This document shows, one piece after another, positions 42,820 to 50,480 of a DNA stretch of 64,000 nt. A program made the position numbers and the translations under genes. A model generated the notes under the pieces. It did not search any database, had not been told where the DNA came from, and saw nothing but the letters and a program-made list of their open reading frames with translations. Where the stretch lies: assembly GCA_033791445.1 (NCBI GenBank), contig JASJGS010000023.1, positions 1 through 64,000 of the forward strand. Direction: 5' to 3'. Source of the stretch: JANTGF01 sp033791445. Lineage in GTDB: Bacteria > Bacteroidota > Bacteroidia > Bacteroidales > VadinHA17. Every line of letters begins with the position of its first letter. Positions within the stretch are counted from its first letter, which is position 1.

Positions 42820-43452
42820 ATGGAAATCATAAATAAATACTTTACATCTCTTTCAGAAAAACAGCTTGATCAGTTCCTAAAGCTCAAGGAACTTTATGTT
42901 ACCTGGAATAGCAGAATAAATCTGATTTCAAGAAAAGATATAGACAACTTATATGAAAGGCATGTTTTACATTCTCTGGCATTAGCTAAGCTTGTATCTT
43001 TTTCCAAAAACTCAAAAATCCTTGATGTTGGTACGGGAGGGGGATTCCCAGGGATACCGTTGGCTATTTTATATCCTGAGGCAAATTTTTTATTAATAGA
43101 TAGTATATTAAAGAAGATTAAAGTAGTCGAGAACGTTTCATCGGAACTTGGGTTAAAAAATATCCAATCCAAACAAATAAGGGCAGAGAAATTAAATGGA
43201 AAATTCGATTATATAGTCAGCAGGGCTGTAACAAGCCTACCAATTTTCTATAAGATGATTAGAAAAAATCTTATCACAGTTAATTCTAAAGTCCAAAATG
43301 GTGGAATTTATTATTTAAAAGGCGGAGATTTGAGTGAGGAGATTAATGCTCTATTCATAAAGTCGGAAGAATATCAAATTTCGGATTTCTTTGACGAGAA
43401 TTTTTTCGAGACAAAAAAAATTGTATTTATTCCATCAAAATATGCTAAGTAG
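42820..43452 (+). CDS. rsmG: 16S rRNA G527 N7-methyltransferase
   Basis: This methyltransferase of about 210 residues modifies G527 of 16S rRNA. The N-terminal helices contain LYVTWNSRINLISRKDIDNLYERHVLHSL, and the SAM motif is ILDVGTGGGFPGIPLAI. DYIVSRAVTSLP matches the family. A GTG at 42805 would overlap the sigma stop by four bases and add five residues; the ATG at 42820 gives the usual start. It is the last gene of the glycosyltransferase-sigma-rsmG operon; the rpmH promoter begins right at its stop codon. Confidence 0.94.
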   Translation: MEIINKYFTSLSEKQLDQFLKLKELYVTWNSRINLISRKDIDNLYERHVLHSLALAKLVSFSKNSKILDVGTGGGFPGIPLAILYPEANFLLIDSILKKIKVVENVSSELGLKNIQSKQIRAEKLNGKFDYIVSRAVTSLPIFYKMIRKNLITVNSKVQNGGIYYLKGGDLSEEINALFIKSEEYQISDFFDENFFETKKIVFIPSKYAK

Positions 43453-43453
43453 T

Positions 43454-43483
43454 TTTGGTAAATAGAAAAAAGATATATCTTTG
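43454..43483 (+). promoter_or_regulatory. Strong promoter of rpmH
   Basis: TTTG (43454-43457) and TATCTTTG (43476-43483) are both exact consensus matches with 18 nt between them. This is one of the two best Bacteroidota promoters in the window and fits the high expression expected for a ribosomal protein. The leader is about 30 nt. Confidence 0.82.
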
Positions 43484-43517
43484 CATTCTGATTTTTTAAA
43501 GCAATACTGATACAGTC

Positions 43518-43676
43518 ATGAAAAGAACATTTCAACCATCTAACAGGAAAAGGAAGAACAAACACGGGTTCAGAGAAAGAATGTCAACTGCCAATGGTAG
43601 GAAAGTATTGGCATCAAGGAGAAGCAAAGGCAGAGCAAAGCTCACTGTTTCAGATGAGCCCAGGCATAAAGTATAA
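43518..43676 (+). CDS. rpmH: 50S ribosomal protein L34
   Basis: This is a 52-residue ribosomal protein of the large subunit. It starts MKRTFQPSNRKRKNKHGFR and contains MSTANGRKVLASRRSKGRAKL, the invariant L34 core. The C-terminal SDEPRHKV is a short lineage-specific tail. It has its own promoter and terminator, so it is transcribed alone; rnpA, which often follows rpmH, is not here. Confidence 0.97.
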   Translation: MKRTFQPSNRKRKNKHGFRERMSTANGRKVLASRRSKGRAKLTVSDEPRHKV

Positions 43677-43698
43677 CAAAACTTAAATTATATTAGGA

Positions 43699-43728
43699 AA
43701 GGATCAATTTTTGATCCTTTTTTTTTGT
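43699..43728 (+). terminator. Rho-independent terminator of rpmH
   Basis: AAGGATCAA (43699-43707) pairs with TTGATCCTT (43711-43719) across a TTT loop and is followed by a long T run. It lies 22 nt after the rpmH stop. Confidence 0.9.
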
Positions 43729-44085
43729 TTTAATCTGAAATAGCCTGAATTTCCTTGCGGTAATCCAGGTCACTGCCTGAACTGAAGTTGAACTGACTTA
43801 ACCATTATTTATTCACAATTTCATGGCCATGAGCTGATCTGCAGGTAAAAATCTTAATTTTCTTTATTAAGAGGTTTGTATTGTAGAATCCCACAAAGTC
43901 AAAGTAATCATATTGTCCTTTTAGCGAAATGATAAAAGGAATATCTTGTTTTTTACCTGTTCAATATTGAAAGATTAAAACTTAGGTTGATTCATTTTTT
44001 TTTAGGACTACTTTTTTCCATATTTGCCAAGTATTAATATACCGGACACGAGTGTGCTTTTTTAAAGGCAGCCCGGTATTGAAAA
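43729..44085. other. rpmH-mqnE intergenic region
   Basis: There is no gene in these 357 nt. A small CAGG/CCTG hairpin (43766-43779) and the mqnE leader structure (44039-44079) are the only features I can point to. CATATTTG (44019-44026) is one base from the -7 consensus and could start transcription just before that structure. Confidence 0.5.
44039..44079 (+). promoter_or_regulatory. Folded 5' leader of mqnE
   Basis: ATACCGG (44039-44045) pairs with CCGGTAT (44073-44079), closing a compact three-way junction. Inside are a small ACA/TGT hairpin (about 44046-44055) and a TGCTTT/AAAGGCA hairpin (about 44055-44070). The mqnE ATG follows 6 nt later, so the fold could hide the ribosome-binding region. 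I cannot match it to a known riboswitch class. Confidence 0.4.
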
Positions 44086-45216
44086 ATGAATATGGAAAAC
44101 ATAGATTTATTAAAATACTCGGTTGTTGATAATGATAAAGAGATGCAAGAGATTGTGGGGAAAGTTATTTCTGGCAACCGGATTAATGAAGAGGAAGGAA
44201 TATATTTGTTCAATAATGGAGATTTGGGTGTCTTAGGAATGTTGGCAAATCATATTCGTGAAAAAAAGAACCAGGATTATACCTTTTTTAATAGGAATTT
44301 TCATTTTGAACCTACCAACATTTGTATCTACAATTGTAAATTCTGTTCGTACAAACGAAAAATTAATGAGCCAGGAGCCTGGGAGTTTTCTATTGATGAT
44401 CTTTTAGAGAAGTTAAAGACATATGATAATAAACCTCTCACTGAAATTCATATTGTTGGTGGCGTTCATCCTAAAAGGGACCTGCATTATTATGGGAATA
44501 TGATTCAAAAGGTGAAATCCTATCGTCCCGAACTGCATATAAAAGCATTTACAGCAGTTGAACTTGATTTTATGATAAAGAAGGCAGGAATGAACCTCGA
44601 AGATGGTCTATCGAAACTTAAAGAATATGGATTGGATTCAATTCCAGGTGGTGGTGCCGAGATTTTTAATGAAGAGATTCGAAAAAAAGTATGTTTTGAA
44701 AAATCAAGTTCCGATTTGTGGCTAAATATACATGAGACAGCCCATAAATTAGGGATACCTTCCAATGCTACTATTTTATACGGACACATTGAAAGCTATG
44801 AGGATAGAATAGATCACCTAAGTCGCTTACGTAACCTGCAGGATAGAACAAATGGATTTAATGTGTTTATTCCATTAAAATACAAAAGTGAAAACAATTT
44901 GCTTTCTGAAATTGGCGAAGTATCAACTCTGGAGGACTTAAGAAATTTTGCGATCTCCAGAATATTTCTTGATAATTTCCCACATATAAAAGCATACTGG
45001 CCAATGATTGGGAAAGATATTGCTCAATTATCACTTTCTTTTGGAGTAGATGATATAGACGGAACCATTGACGACTCTACAAAAATCTATTCTATGGCAG
45101 GCTCTGAAGATAAATCACCAAAACTTTCAAGTGAACGATTGGTTAAGATTATCAAAGAGGCTGGTAGAATACCCGTTGAGCGAGACACCCTCTATAATAA
45201 GATTAAAGTTTATTAA
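44086..45216 (+). CDS. mqnE: Aminofutalosine synthase MqnE
   Basis: This 376-residue radical SAM enzyme of the futalosine route to menaquinone joins 3-[(1-carboxyvinyl)oxy]benzoate with SAM-derived adenosyl radical. The cluster motif is CIYNCKFCSYKR (CxxxCxxC). GGVHPKRDLHYY, PGGGAEIFNEEIR and the C-terminal DGTIDDSTKIYSMAG block are typical of MqnE rather than MqnC. Its neighbours are not menaquinone genes, so the pathway is scattered. An ATG two codons later (44092) is an alternative start. Menaquinone by this route is a useful lineage clue. Confidence 0.92.
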   Translation: MNMENIDLLKYSVVDNDKEMQEIVGKVISGNRINEEEGIYLFNNGDLGVLGMLANHIREKKNQDYTFFNRNFHFEPTNICIYNCKFCSYKRKINEPGAWEFSIDDLLEKLKTYDNKPLTEIHIVGGVHPKRDLHYYGNMIQKVKSYRPELHIKAFTAVELDFMIKKAGMNLEDGLSKLKEYGLDSIPGGGAEIFNEEIRKKVCFEKSSSDLWLNIHETAHKLGIPSNATILYGHIESYEDRIDHLSRLRNLQDRTNGFNVFIPLKYKSENNLLSEIGEVSTLEDLRNFAISRIFLDNFPHIKAYWPMIGKDIAQLSLSFGVDDIDGTIDDSTKIYSMAGSEDKSPKLSSERLVKIIKEAGRIPVERDTLYNKIKVY

Positions 45217-45330
45217 GCCTGAAAAGGCAACAACTTGAATAAAAATAGGGTCATTCATCTACTCCGGCGTTCAGATTTTATCATATATGCTTAATTAATT
45301 TATTCGTTTTCTTATGTGGCAGGATAATTT

Positions 45331-45338
45331 TATATTTG
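45331..45338 (+). promoter_or_regulatory. -7 box of the PASTA protein operon
   Basis: TATATTTG matches TAnnTTTG exactly, 40 nt before the ATG at 45379. TTTC (45308-45311) lies 19 nt upstream as a weak -33 box. Confidence 0.55.
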
Positions 45339-45378
45339 CCCAACCGTTATTCAGGTAATCTCTGCCTAATATAATAGA

Positions 45379-46194
45379 ATGAAATTTTTAAAATTCTTTA
45401 CTAGTAATATCTTTCTCAAGAATCTTGGGATATCCTTTTTGATTGGTTTTGCATTACTTTTTTCCATCTTATTATGGCTTAAGGTTTTTACACATCATGG
45501 TAAGTCCAACCCGGTACCTGATTTTTACGGATTAACGCCACAGGAAGCTCATGATCTTGGAGAGGATAAGAACTTGCGTGTTGAAATTACAGATTCTGTA
45601 TACAATACTAATGCCGAACGTGGAACCATAGTTGAACAATATCCTGAATCAGGCAAAAGAGTAAAAAAGAATCGTAGAATATTCCTAATCATTAATGCTA
45701 CTAATCTCGAATCTGTGGTAATGCCTGGGGTTGTTGGCTTAACACACCGACAGGCAAAAGCAGTACTTGAAACATATGGATTGGAAGTAGGTAAGTTAAG
45801 TTATATACCTGACCTGGCTATTAATAATGTATTAATGCAAAAGTTTAATGGATCCGATATTCAGGAAGGCGATACCATCCCAAAGGGATCCAGTATTGAC
45901 CTGGTATTGGGTACTGGTTTAAGTAATAGAAAGACTATAGTTCCTGATCTAATTGGTTCAACATATGAACAGGCTCGAAATAGGATATTAAATGCTTCAC
46001 TAAATATGGGGGCAGCCCTTTACGATGAAACAGTTTTGAATGAGGAAGACTCCCTGCTTGCTTTTATTTGGAAGCAAAATCCGGAGTTTGATGAAGAAAA
46101 TCTTACACAACTTGGATCACCGGTATATTTGTGGCTGTCTATTGATTCAACCAGACTACCTCAACCAGATACACTTATTTTAAACCCTGAATAA
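45379..46194 (+). CDS. Membrane-anchored PASTA-domain protein
   Basis: This 271-residue protein has an N-terminal membrane helix (about residues 13-35) and three PASTA domains in the periplasm (about 45-112, 114-186, 190-262). Cues are PVPDFYGLTPQEAHDLGEDKNL, VVMPGVVGLTHRQAKAVLETYGL and TIVPDLIGSTYEQARNRILNASL. PASTA domains bind peptidoglycan or muropeptides in Gram-positive kinases; here no kinase domain is attached. It is the first gene of a tight cluster with a T9SS cargo protein (4-nt gap) and RluD. Confidence 0.9.
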   Translation: MKFLKFFTSNIFLKNLGISFLIGFALLFSILLWLKVFTHHGKSNPVPDFYGLTPQEAHDLGEDKNLRVEITDSVYNTNAERGTIVEQYPESGKRVKKNRRIFLIINATNLESVVMPGVVGLTHRQAKAVLETYGLEVGKLSYIPDLAINNVLMQKFNGSDIQEGDTIPKGSSIDLVLGTGLSNRKTIVPDLIGSTYEQARNRILNASLNMGAALYDETVLNEEDSLLAFIWKQNPEFDEENLTQLGSPVYLWLSIDSTRLPQPDTLILNPE

Positions 46195-46198
46195 CAGG

Positions 46199-48085
46199 AT
46201 GAGGATTTTTAAACAGTTAACTATTCTATTTTTTCTTGTAAGTTTCCCGCTTCTTTTAAGCGGTCAGGAAAGAATTGTTGAACTGGAATTGAACCCTGAA
46301 ATCCGGAAGAAGATAAAAGATGGAATTCCCATGCTTAAAAGCTATCTAAGTCCGGATACCCTGGAACTTCCATTTTTTGAAGATTTTTCGAAGTATACCA
46401 TATACCCTTCTGCTGATAGATGGGAAGATCAGAATGCATTTGTTAATATGGGGTTTGGAGAAAATCCTCCTTCCCTTGGAGTAGCAACTTTTGATGTGTT
46501 GGATAGCGCTGGTATGATGTATGATCGGGCAACAACATTTTCATTTATTGGTGACTACCTTACCTCAAAACCAATCGATCTTGAGGGTGCAGGTAATGAC
46601 GTTTACCTGAGTTTTTACTTTCAGAAAATGGGGAAAGGAGATTATCCAAATGACGAGGATTCTTTGAATCTGGAATTCTTTTCACCTTTAGATAATACAT
46701 GGAATAGAATATGGAGTTTAGAGGGAATGGCAGACTCTACCTATAAACAACTTTATACTGAAAAATCACCTCCATTTAAGCAGGTAATAATTCCTGTCTC
46801 TGAGGTAAAATATTTGAAAAGAGGGTTTAAATTTAGATTTTATAATTTGGCCAGTATTACTGACAATGATGATTCACCGGGCAGACGGTCAAATTGTGAT
46901 CAATGGAACATAGATTATATTCAGCTAGACAAAAATAGGTTCTTAAGCGATACAGTTCCTCACGATGTTGCTGTTTCTGCACCTTTACAGTCTCTTCTTA
47001 AGAATTATGAGGCCATGCCCTGGAAACATTTTAGAGAAGTTTTTCTTTCACAAATGGGCAGTTCCATTCCACTAAGTTATATAAACCAGGATTCTATAGT
47101 AAGGAATGTTACTCGGAATTTTAAGATTGATGATGTGTATTTCAATACCACTGTTCATTCTTATACTGGTGGGGCCTTGAATATTGATCCGTGGGATACC
47201 ATTCATTATAAATCTGCCTTATTATATACTTATAATAGTCCCGCAGATAAAACAGCCTTATTTAAAGTTCAAGCATATCTAGTTACGGATGATTTTGACA
47301 AAAAAGAAAATGATACGGCTTATTTTGATCAATACTTCGGGAGTTATTTTGCTTATGATGATGGAACCTCCGAAGCTGGGTATGGATTAGATGGTCAGGG
47401 GACAGAAAATGCCAGTGTTGCCTTCCAGTTTGTTTCCTATATCCCCGATAGCCTGAAAGCTGTTCAAATATATTTTAACGAGGTATTTAATGATGCTAAT
47501 GATGGCTACTTTAACCTGATGGTGTGGGATAATAATGATGGTAAGCCTGGTAATGTATTATATGAGGAGGAGTATGTGAAACCTGAATTTTCCGATAGCC
47601 TGAATATATTTTACTCATATAAACTACCGACTGCAATCCCGATTAATGGGGTTTTTTATGTGGGTTGGCAGCAGGTAAGTGATTTATTTCTAAATGTAGG
47701 CTTTGATAGGAACCGGATAAAGAATGATCGACTGTTTTATAAATTAAGCTCAACATGGAGCACATCTAAGATACCAGGTGCATTAATGGTGCGTCCAGTG
47801 CTAGAAAGTGGTTTAATTACTGGAAAGAAACCTGGTTCTGAACTTTTTGAATTCTCTATTTATCCTAATCCAGTACAAAATAGTCTAAGGCTCAACTATG
47901 ATTCTCCAATCCGAGGTGATGACTTTAGTCTTATTTTATACAGCATACAGGGACGTATAGTTAAGTCTTTTAACACCCCTGTTAATGAAATAGATGTCTC
48001 AACGCTCACACCTGGTGTTTACATTATTGAGGTGAAAAATTCTGAGAAGTCTGAAAGGAAAAAAGTCCTGAAAATTTCTCGATAA
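46199..48085 (+). CDS. T9SS type A sorting-domain protein
   Basis: This 628-residue exported protein has a signal peptide (RIFKQLTILFFLVSFPLLLSGQ) and a C-terminal type A sorting domain (about residues 548-628) beginning FEFSIYPNPVQNSLRLNY and ending with VYIIEVKNSEKSERKKVLKI. The T9SS should carry it across the outer membrane and remove the tail. The body has a jellyroll-like DDVYLSFYFQKMGKGDY region and no catalytic motif that I recognise. It lies 4 nt after the PASTA gene. A small hairpin follows the gene. Confidence 0.88.
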   Translation: MRIFKQLTILFFLVSFPLLLSGQERIVELELNPEIRKKIKDGIPMLKSYLSPDTLELPFFEDFSKYTIYPSADRWEDQNAFVNMGFGENPPSLGVATFDVLDSAGMMYDRATTFSFIGDYLTSKPIDLEGAGNDVYLSFYFQKMGKGDYPNDEDSLNLEFFSPLDNTWNRIWSLEGMADSTYKQLYTEKSPPFKQVIIPVSEVKYLKRGFKFRFYNLASITDNDDSPGRRSNCDQWNIDYIQLDKNRFLSDTVPHDVAVSAPLQSLLKNYEAMPWKHFREVFLSQMGSSIPLSYINQDSIVRNVTRNFKIDDVYFNTTVHSYTGGALNIDPWDTIHYKSALLYTYNSPADKTALFKVQAYLVTDDFDKKENDTAYFDQYFGSYFAYDDGTSEAGYGLDGQGTENASVAFQFVSYIPDSLKAVQIYFNEVFNDANDGYFNLMVWDNNDGKPGNVLYEEEYVKPEFSDSLNIFYSYKLPTAIPINGVFYVGWQQVSDLFLNVGFDRNRIKNDRLFYKLSSTWSTSKIPGALMVRPVLESGLITGKKPGSELFEFSIYPNPVQNSLRLNYDSPIRGDDFSLILYSIQGRIVKSFNTPVNEIDVSTLTPGVYIIEVKNSEKSERKKVLKISR

Positions 48086-48098
48086 GGGATGAAATCAG

Positions 48099-48120
48099 AA
48101 TCAAAGCATTTTTGATTTTA
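48099..48120 (+). terminator. Weak AU-rich hairpin after the T9SS cargo gene
   Basis: AATCAAA (48099-48105) pairs with TTTGATT (48111-48117) with a 5-nt loop and TTA after it. The stem has a single GC pair and no long T run, so it may be only a partial terminator before the RluD gene. Confidence 0.3.
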
Positions 48121-48165
48121 GTAAAAGTATTACTATAATATAATTATCTCATTAATAGTGGAAAC

Positions 48166-49191
48166 ATGAAAGAGGAATTCGCTGATCAGCAGGAACTATT
48201 TGAGCACTATAGGATTGAAGCTGATAAGGGGCAGAGTTCTATTCGATTGGATAAATTCCTCGTGAATAAATTGGAGAATGTCTCCAGGTCCAGGATCCAA
48301 AATGCTGCCAATGCTGGTAATATTTTAGCGAATGATAAGGTAGTTAAACCAAATTATAAAGTTAAGCCTGGCGATTTAATAACCATTGTTCTTGCATTTC
48401 CACCTCGTGATCTCGAAATATTACCTGAAAACATACCCTTAAATATTGTCTATGAGGACGATGATATTCTTCTTGTCAATAAGAATCCTGGGATGACTGT
48501 GCACCCGGGCATTGGGAATTACACAGGGACACTTATTAATGCACTTATGTGGCATTTAAAAGATTTGCCCTTATTTGCATCGGGGGAATTTAGGCCAGGC
48601 CTGGTTCACAGGATTGACAAAAACACTTCTGGTTTACTTGTAATCGCTAAAAATGAACTGGCACTAAATCGGTTGGCCAAGCAATTCTTTGACCATACAG
48701 TGGAGAGGACTTACCAGGCTATTGTTTGGGGTTTGCCCAAAGAAAAGGAAAGCACTATAATTGGAAATATTGGACGGAATCCAAAAGATAGAACAAAAAT
48801 GTTTGTATTTACGGATGGCTCACAGGGCAAACACGCAATTACGCACTACAAGGTTTTGGAAGACTTGGGCTATATTTCTGTTGTTGAGTGTAGACTTGAG
48901 ACCGGTAGGACACATCAAATAAGGGTTCATTTTAAAAGTATCGGGCATCCACTTTTTAATGATGCAGAGTATGGAGGTGATCAAATATTAAGAGGAACCA
49001 CCTTTTCGAAGTATAAACAATTTGTTCACAATAACTTTCAATTACTACCACGGCAAGCCTTGCATGCAAAATCATTAGGTTTTACGCACCCTGTAAGTGG
49101 TGAACATATGTTTTTTGAGTCTGAAATACCTGATGACATGCAGGCTGTCATCCAAAAATGGAAGGTTTATACTGGAAGCAGGAAGTATTAG
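48166..49191 (+). CDS. RluA/RluD family pseudouridine synthase
   Basis: This 341-residue enzyme converts uridine to pseudouridine, probably in 23S rRNA. The N-terminal S4 domain is SIRLDKFLVNKLENVSRSRIQ with VKPNYKVKPGD. The catalytic motif HRIDKNTSGLLVIAKN contains the conserved aspartate, and RTHQIRVHFKSIGHPLFND follows. The domain order matches RluD (helix 69) most closely, but specificity is inferred. It is the last gene before a terminator. Confidence 0.93.
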   Translation: MKEEFADQQELFEHYRIEADKGQSSIRLDKFLVNKLENVSRSRIQNAANAGNILANDKVVKPNYKVKPGDLITIVLAFPPRDLEILPENIPLNIVYEDDDILLVNKNPGMTVHPGIGNYTGTLINALMWHLKDLPLFASGEFRPGLVHRIDKNTSGLLVIAKNELALNRLAKQFFDHTVERTYQAIVWGLPKEKESTIIGNIGRNPKDRTKMFVFTDGSQGKHAITHYKVLEDLGYISVVECRLETGRTHQIRVHFKSIGHPLFNDAEYGGDQILRGTTFSKYKQFVHNNFQLLPRQALHAKSLGFTHPVSGEHMFFESEIPDDMQAVIQKWKVYTGSRKY

Positions 49192-49244
49192 TCTAAAAAA
49201 CGCTTGATTATCGAAGCAAAAAATATAGTAATTTAGAATAATTC

Positions 49245-49266
49245 AAGACTTTTCAGTCTTTTTTTT
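49245..49266 (+). terminator. Rho-independent terminator after the RluD gene
   Basis: AAGACT (49245-49250) pairs with AGTCTT (49255-49260) around a TTTC loop, followed by six more T. Confidence 0.75.
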
Positions 49267-49289
49267 GAAAAAATGAATCCGTATGTTTG
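49264..49289 (+). promoter_or_regulatory. Promoter of the first TlpA gene
   Basis: TATGTTTG (49282-49289) matches TAnnTTTG exactly. TTTG at 49264-49267 is a possible -33 box, though the 14-nt spacing is shorter than normal. The leader is about 30 nt. Confidence 0.5.
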
Positions 49290-49322
49290 CAGCAATTATC
49301 TGAAATTTAAATTTTTATACCT

Positions 49323-50414
49323 ATGAAAAAATTATTTGTTATTGGATTTGCAATAAGTTTACTGGTTTCTTGTCAGCAAGAACCAAAATATGTGATCACC
49401 GGGAGCCTGGATGGACTTGAGGAGGGAAAAATATACCTACAGCAAAGGAAATCAGGTGAATATGTAAAAGTTGATTCAGCTGAAGTAGTTGCTGGAGCTT
49501 TCGCAATTGATGGATACACCGATAATCCTGAAATGGTTTATCTTATGGTTGATGGAAAAAGAGGAGCAACCAGATTCTTCCTTGAAAATTCTGAAATTTC
49601 TGTAAGCGGACATGTCGATTCAATGTACCAGGCTGAAATTGTTGGGTCAACTGTACATGATGAATATGTAAGTTTTAATGAATCTATGGAACCATTTAAT
49701 GATGAATTCAAGGCGCTTTATGATCTTAGAAGGGCTGCAAATGAAGAAGGTGATGAAGAAATGGTAGAGTATTATTCTGCATTGTCAGATTCTCTATACG
49801 AGGTTTATACTGACTTCCAGTTAGGCTATGTTGAAGGTAATCCTGCATCCTATATATCTCCAACTATCCTTAGAGGAGTTGCTTATAATATGGATGGGGA
49901 TGAATTGGAGGAATATGTGCTCGCTTTTGATTCTTCATTGGATGGATCACCAGAAGTAATAGAGCTTAAAGAAAAAGTAGTTGTACTGAAAAGAGTCGCT
50001 AATGGACAACCAGCTCCAGACTTTACACAGAATGATCCTGATGGAAATCCGGTTACTCTTTCTTCCTTGTATGGAAACGTATTATTGGTTGATTTCTGGG
50101 CAGCCTGGTGTGGGCCTTGCAGGGCTGAGAATCCTAATGTAGTTGCTGCCTATGAGAAGTATCATGATAAAGGTTTTGATATTCTGGGAGTTTCCCTTGA
50201 CAGGAGCAAAGATGATTGGTTAGAAGCTGTTGAGAAAGATAACCTAACCTGGACACAAGTGTCAGACTTGAAGTATTGGAAAAATGATGCTGCTGCTCTT
50301 TATGGTGTCAGTGCTATTCCAAGTAATTTCTTGCTGGATAAGGATGGTACTATTCTGGCAAAAAATGTTAGAGGAGAGGAACTGCAAGAAAAATTAGCAG
50401 AAATCTTTGACTAA
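49323..50414 (+). CDS. TlpA-family thiol-disulfide lipoprotein
   Basis: This 363-residue lipoprotein has a signal ending SLLVSC. A DUF4369 beta-sandwich domain spans about residues 22-115, a helical linker follows (about 120-225), and a thioredoxin/TlpA domain covers 230-363. The redox motif is intact: LLVDFWAAWCGPCRAENPN, with cis-Pro in VSAIPSNFLL. It likely works in periplasmic disulfide exchange, and the residues after the lipid cysteine (CQQEP) do not resemble the surface export signal. It is followed by its own terminator and by a paralogue without the cysteines. Confidence 0.9.
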   Translation: MKKLFVIGFAISLLVSCQQEPKYVITGSLDGLEEGKIYLQQRKSGEYVKVDSAEVVAGAFAIDGYTDNPEMVYLMVDGKRGATRFFLENSEISVSGHVDSMYQAEIVGSTVHDEYVSFNESMEPFNDEFKALYDLRRAANEEGDEEMVEYYSALSDSLYEVYTDFQLGYVEGNPASYISPTILRGVAYNMDGDELEEYVLAFDSSLDGSPEVIELKEKVVVLKRVANGQPAPDFTQNDPDGNPVTLSSLYGNVLLVDFWAAWCGPCRAENPNVVAAYEKYHDKGFDILGVSLDRSKDDWLEAVEKDNLTWTQVSDLKYWKNDAAALYGVSAIPSNFLLDKDGTILAKNVRGEELQEKLAEIFD

Positions 50415-50436
50415 AAAGATATTTTCAATGAAAATG

Positions 50437-50469
50437 GCCTGCACTTATTGAAGTAGCAGGCTTTTTTTT
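50437..50469 (+). terminator. Rho-independent terminator between TlpA paralogues
   Basis: GCCTGC-ACTT (50437-50446) pairs with AAGT and GCAGGC (50451-50461) with one bulged A and an ATTG loop, followed by eight T residues. It separates the two TlpA-like genes into different transcripts. Confidence 0.9.
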
Positions 50470-50476
50470 ATTTTTG
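50469..50476 (+). promoter_or_regulatory. Possible promoter inside the terminator tail
   Basis: TATTTTTG is an exact TAnnTTTG match, with ATTG (50447-50450) 18 nt upstream, and the ATG of the next gene starts at 50481. Because poly-T tracts can mimic this box, it is tentative. If real, the transcript would be leaderless. Confidence 0.35.
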
Positions 50477-50480
50477 AATT

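Noticed and set aside
44039..44079. Guanidine-II (mini-ykkC) riboswitch
   Set aside because: An ACGA occurs, but it is not a loop on a stable stem and the required second hairpin is absent.
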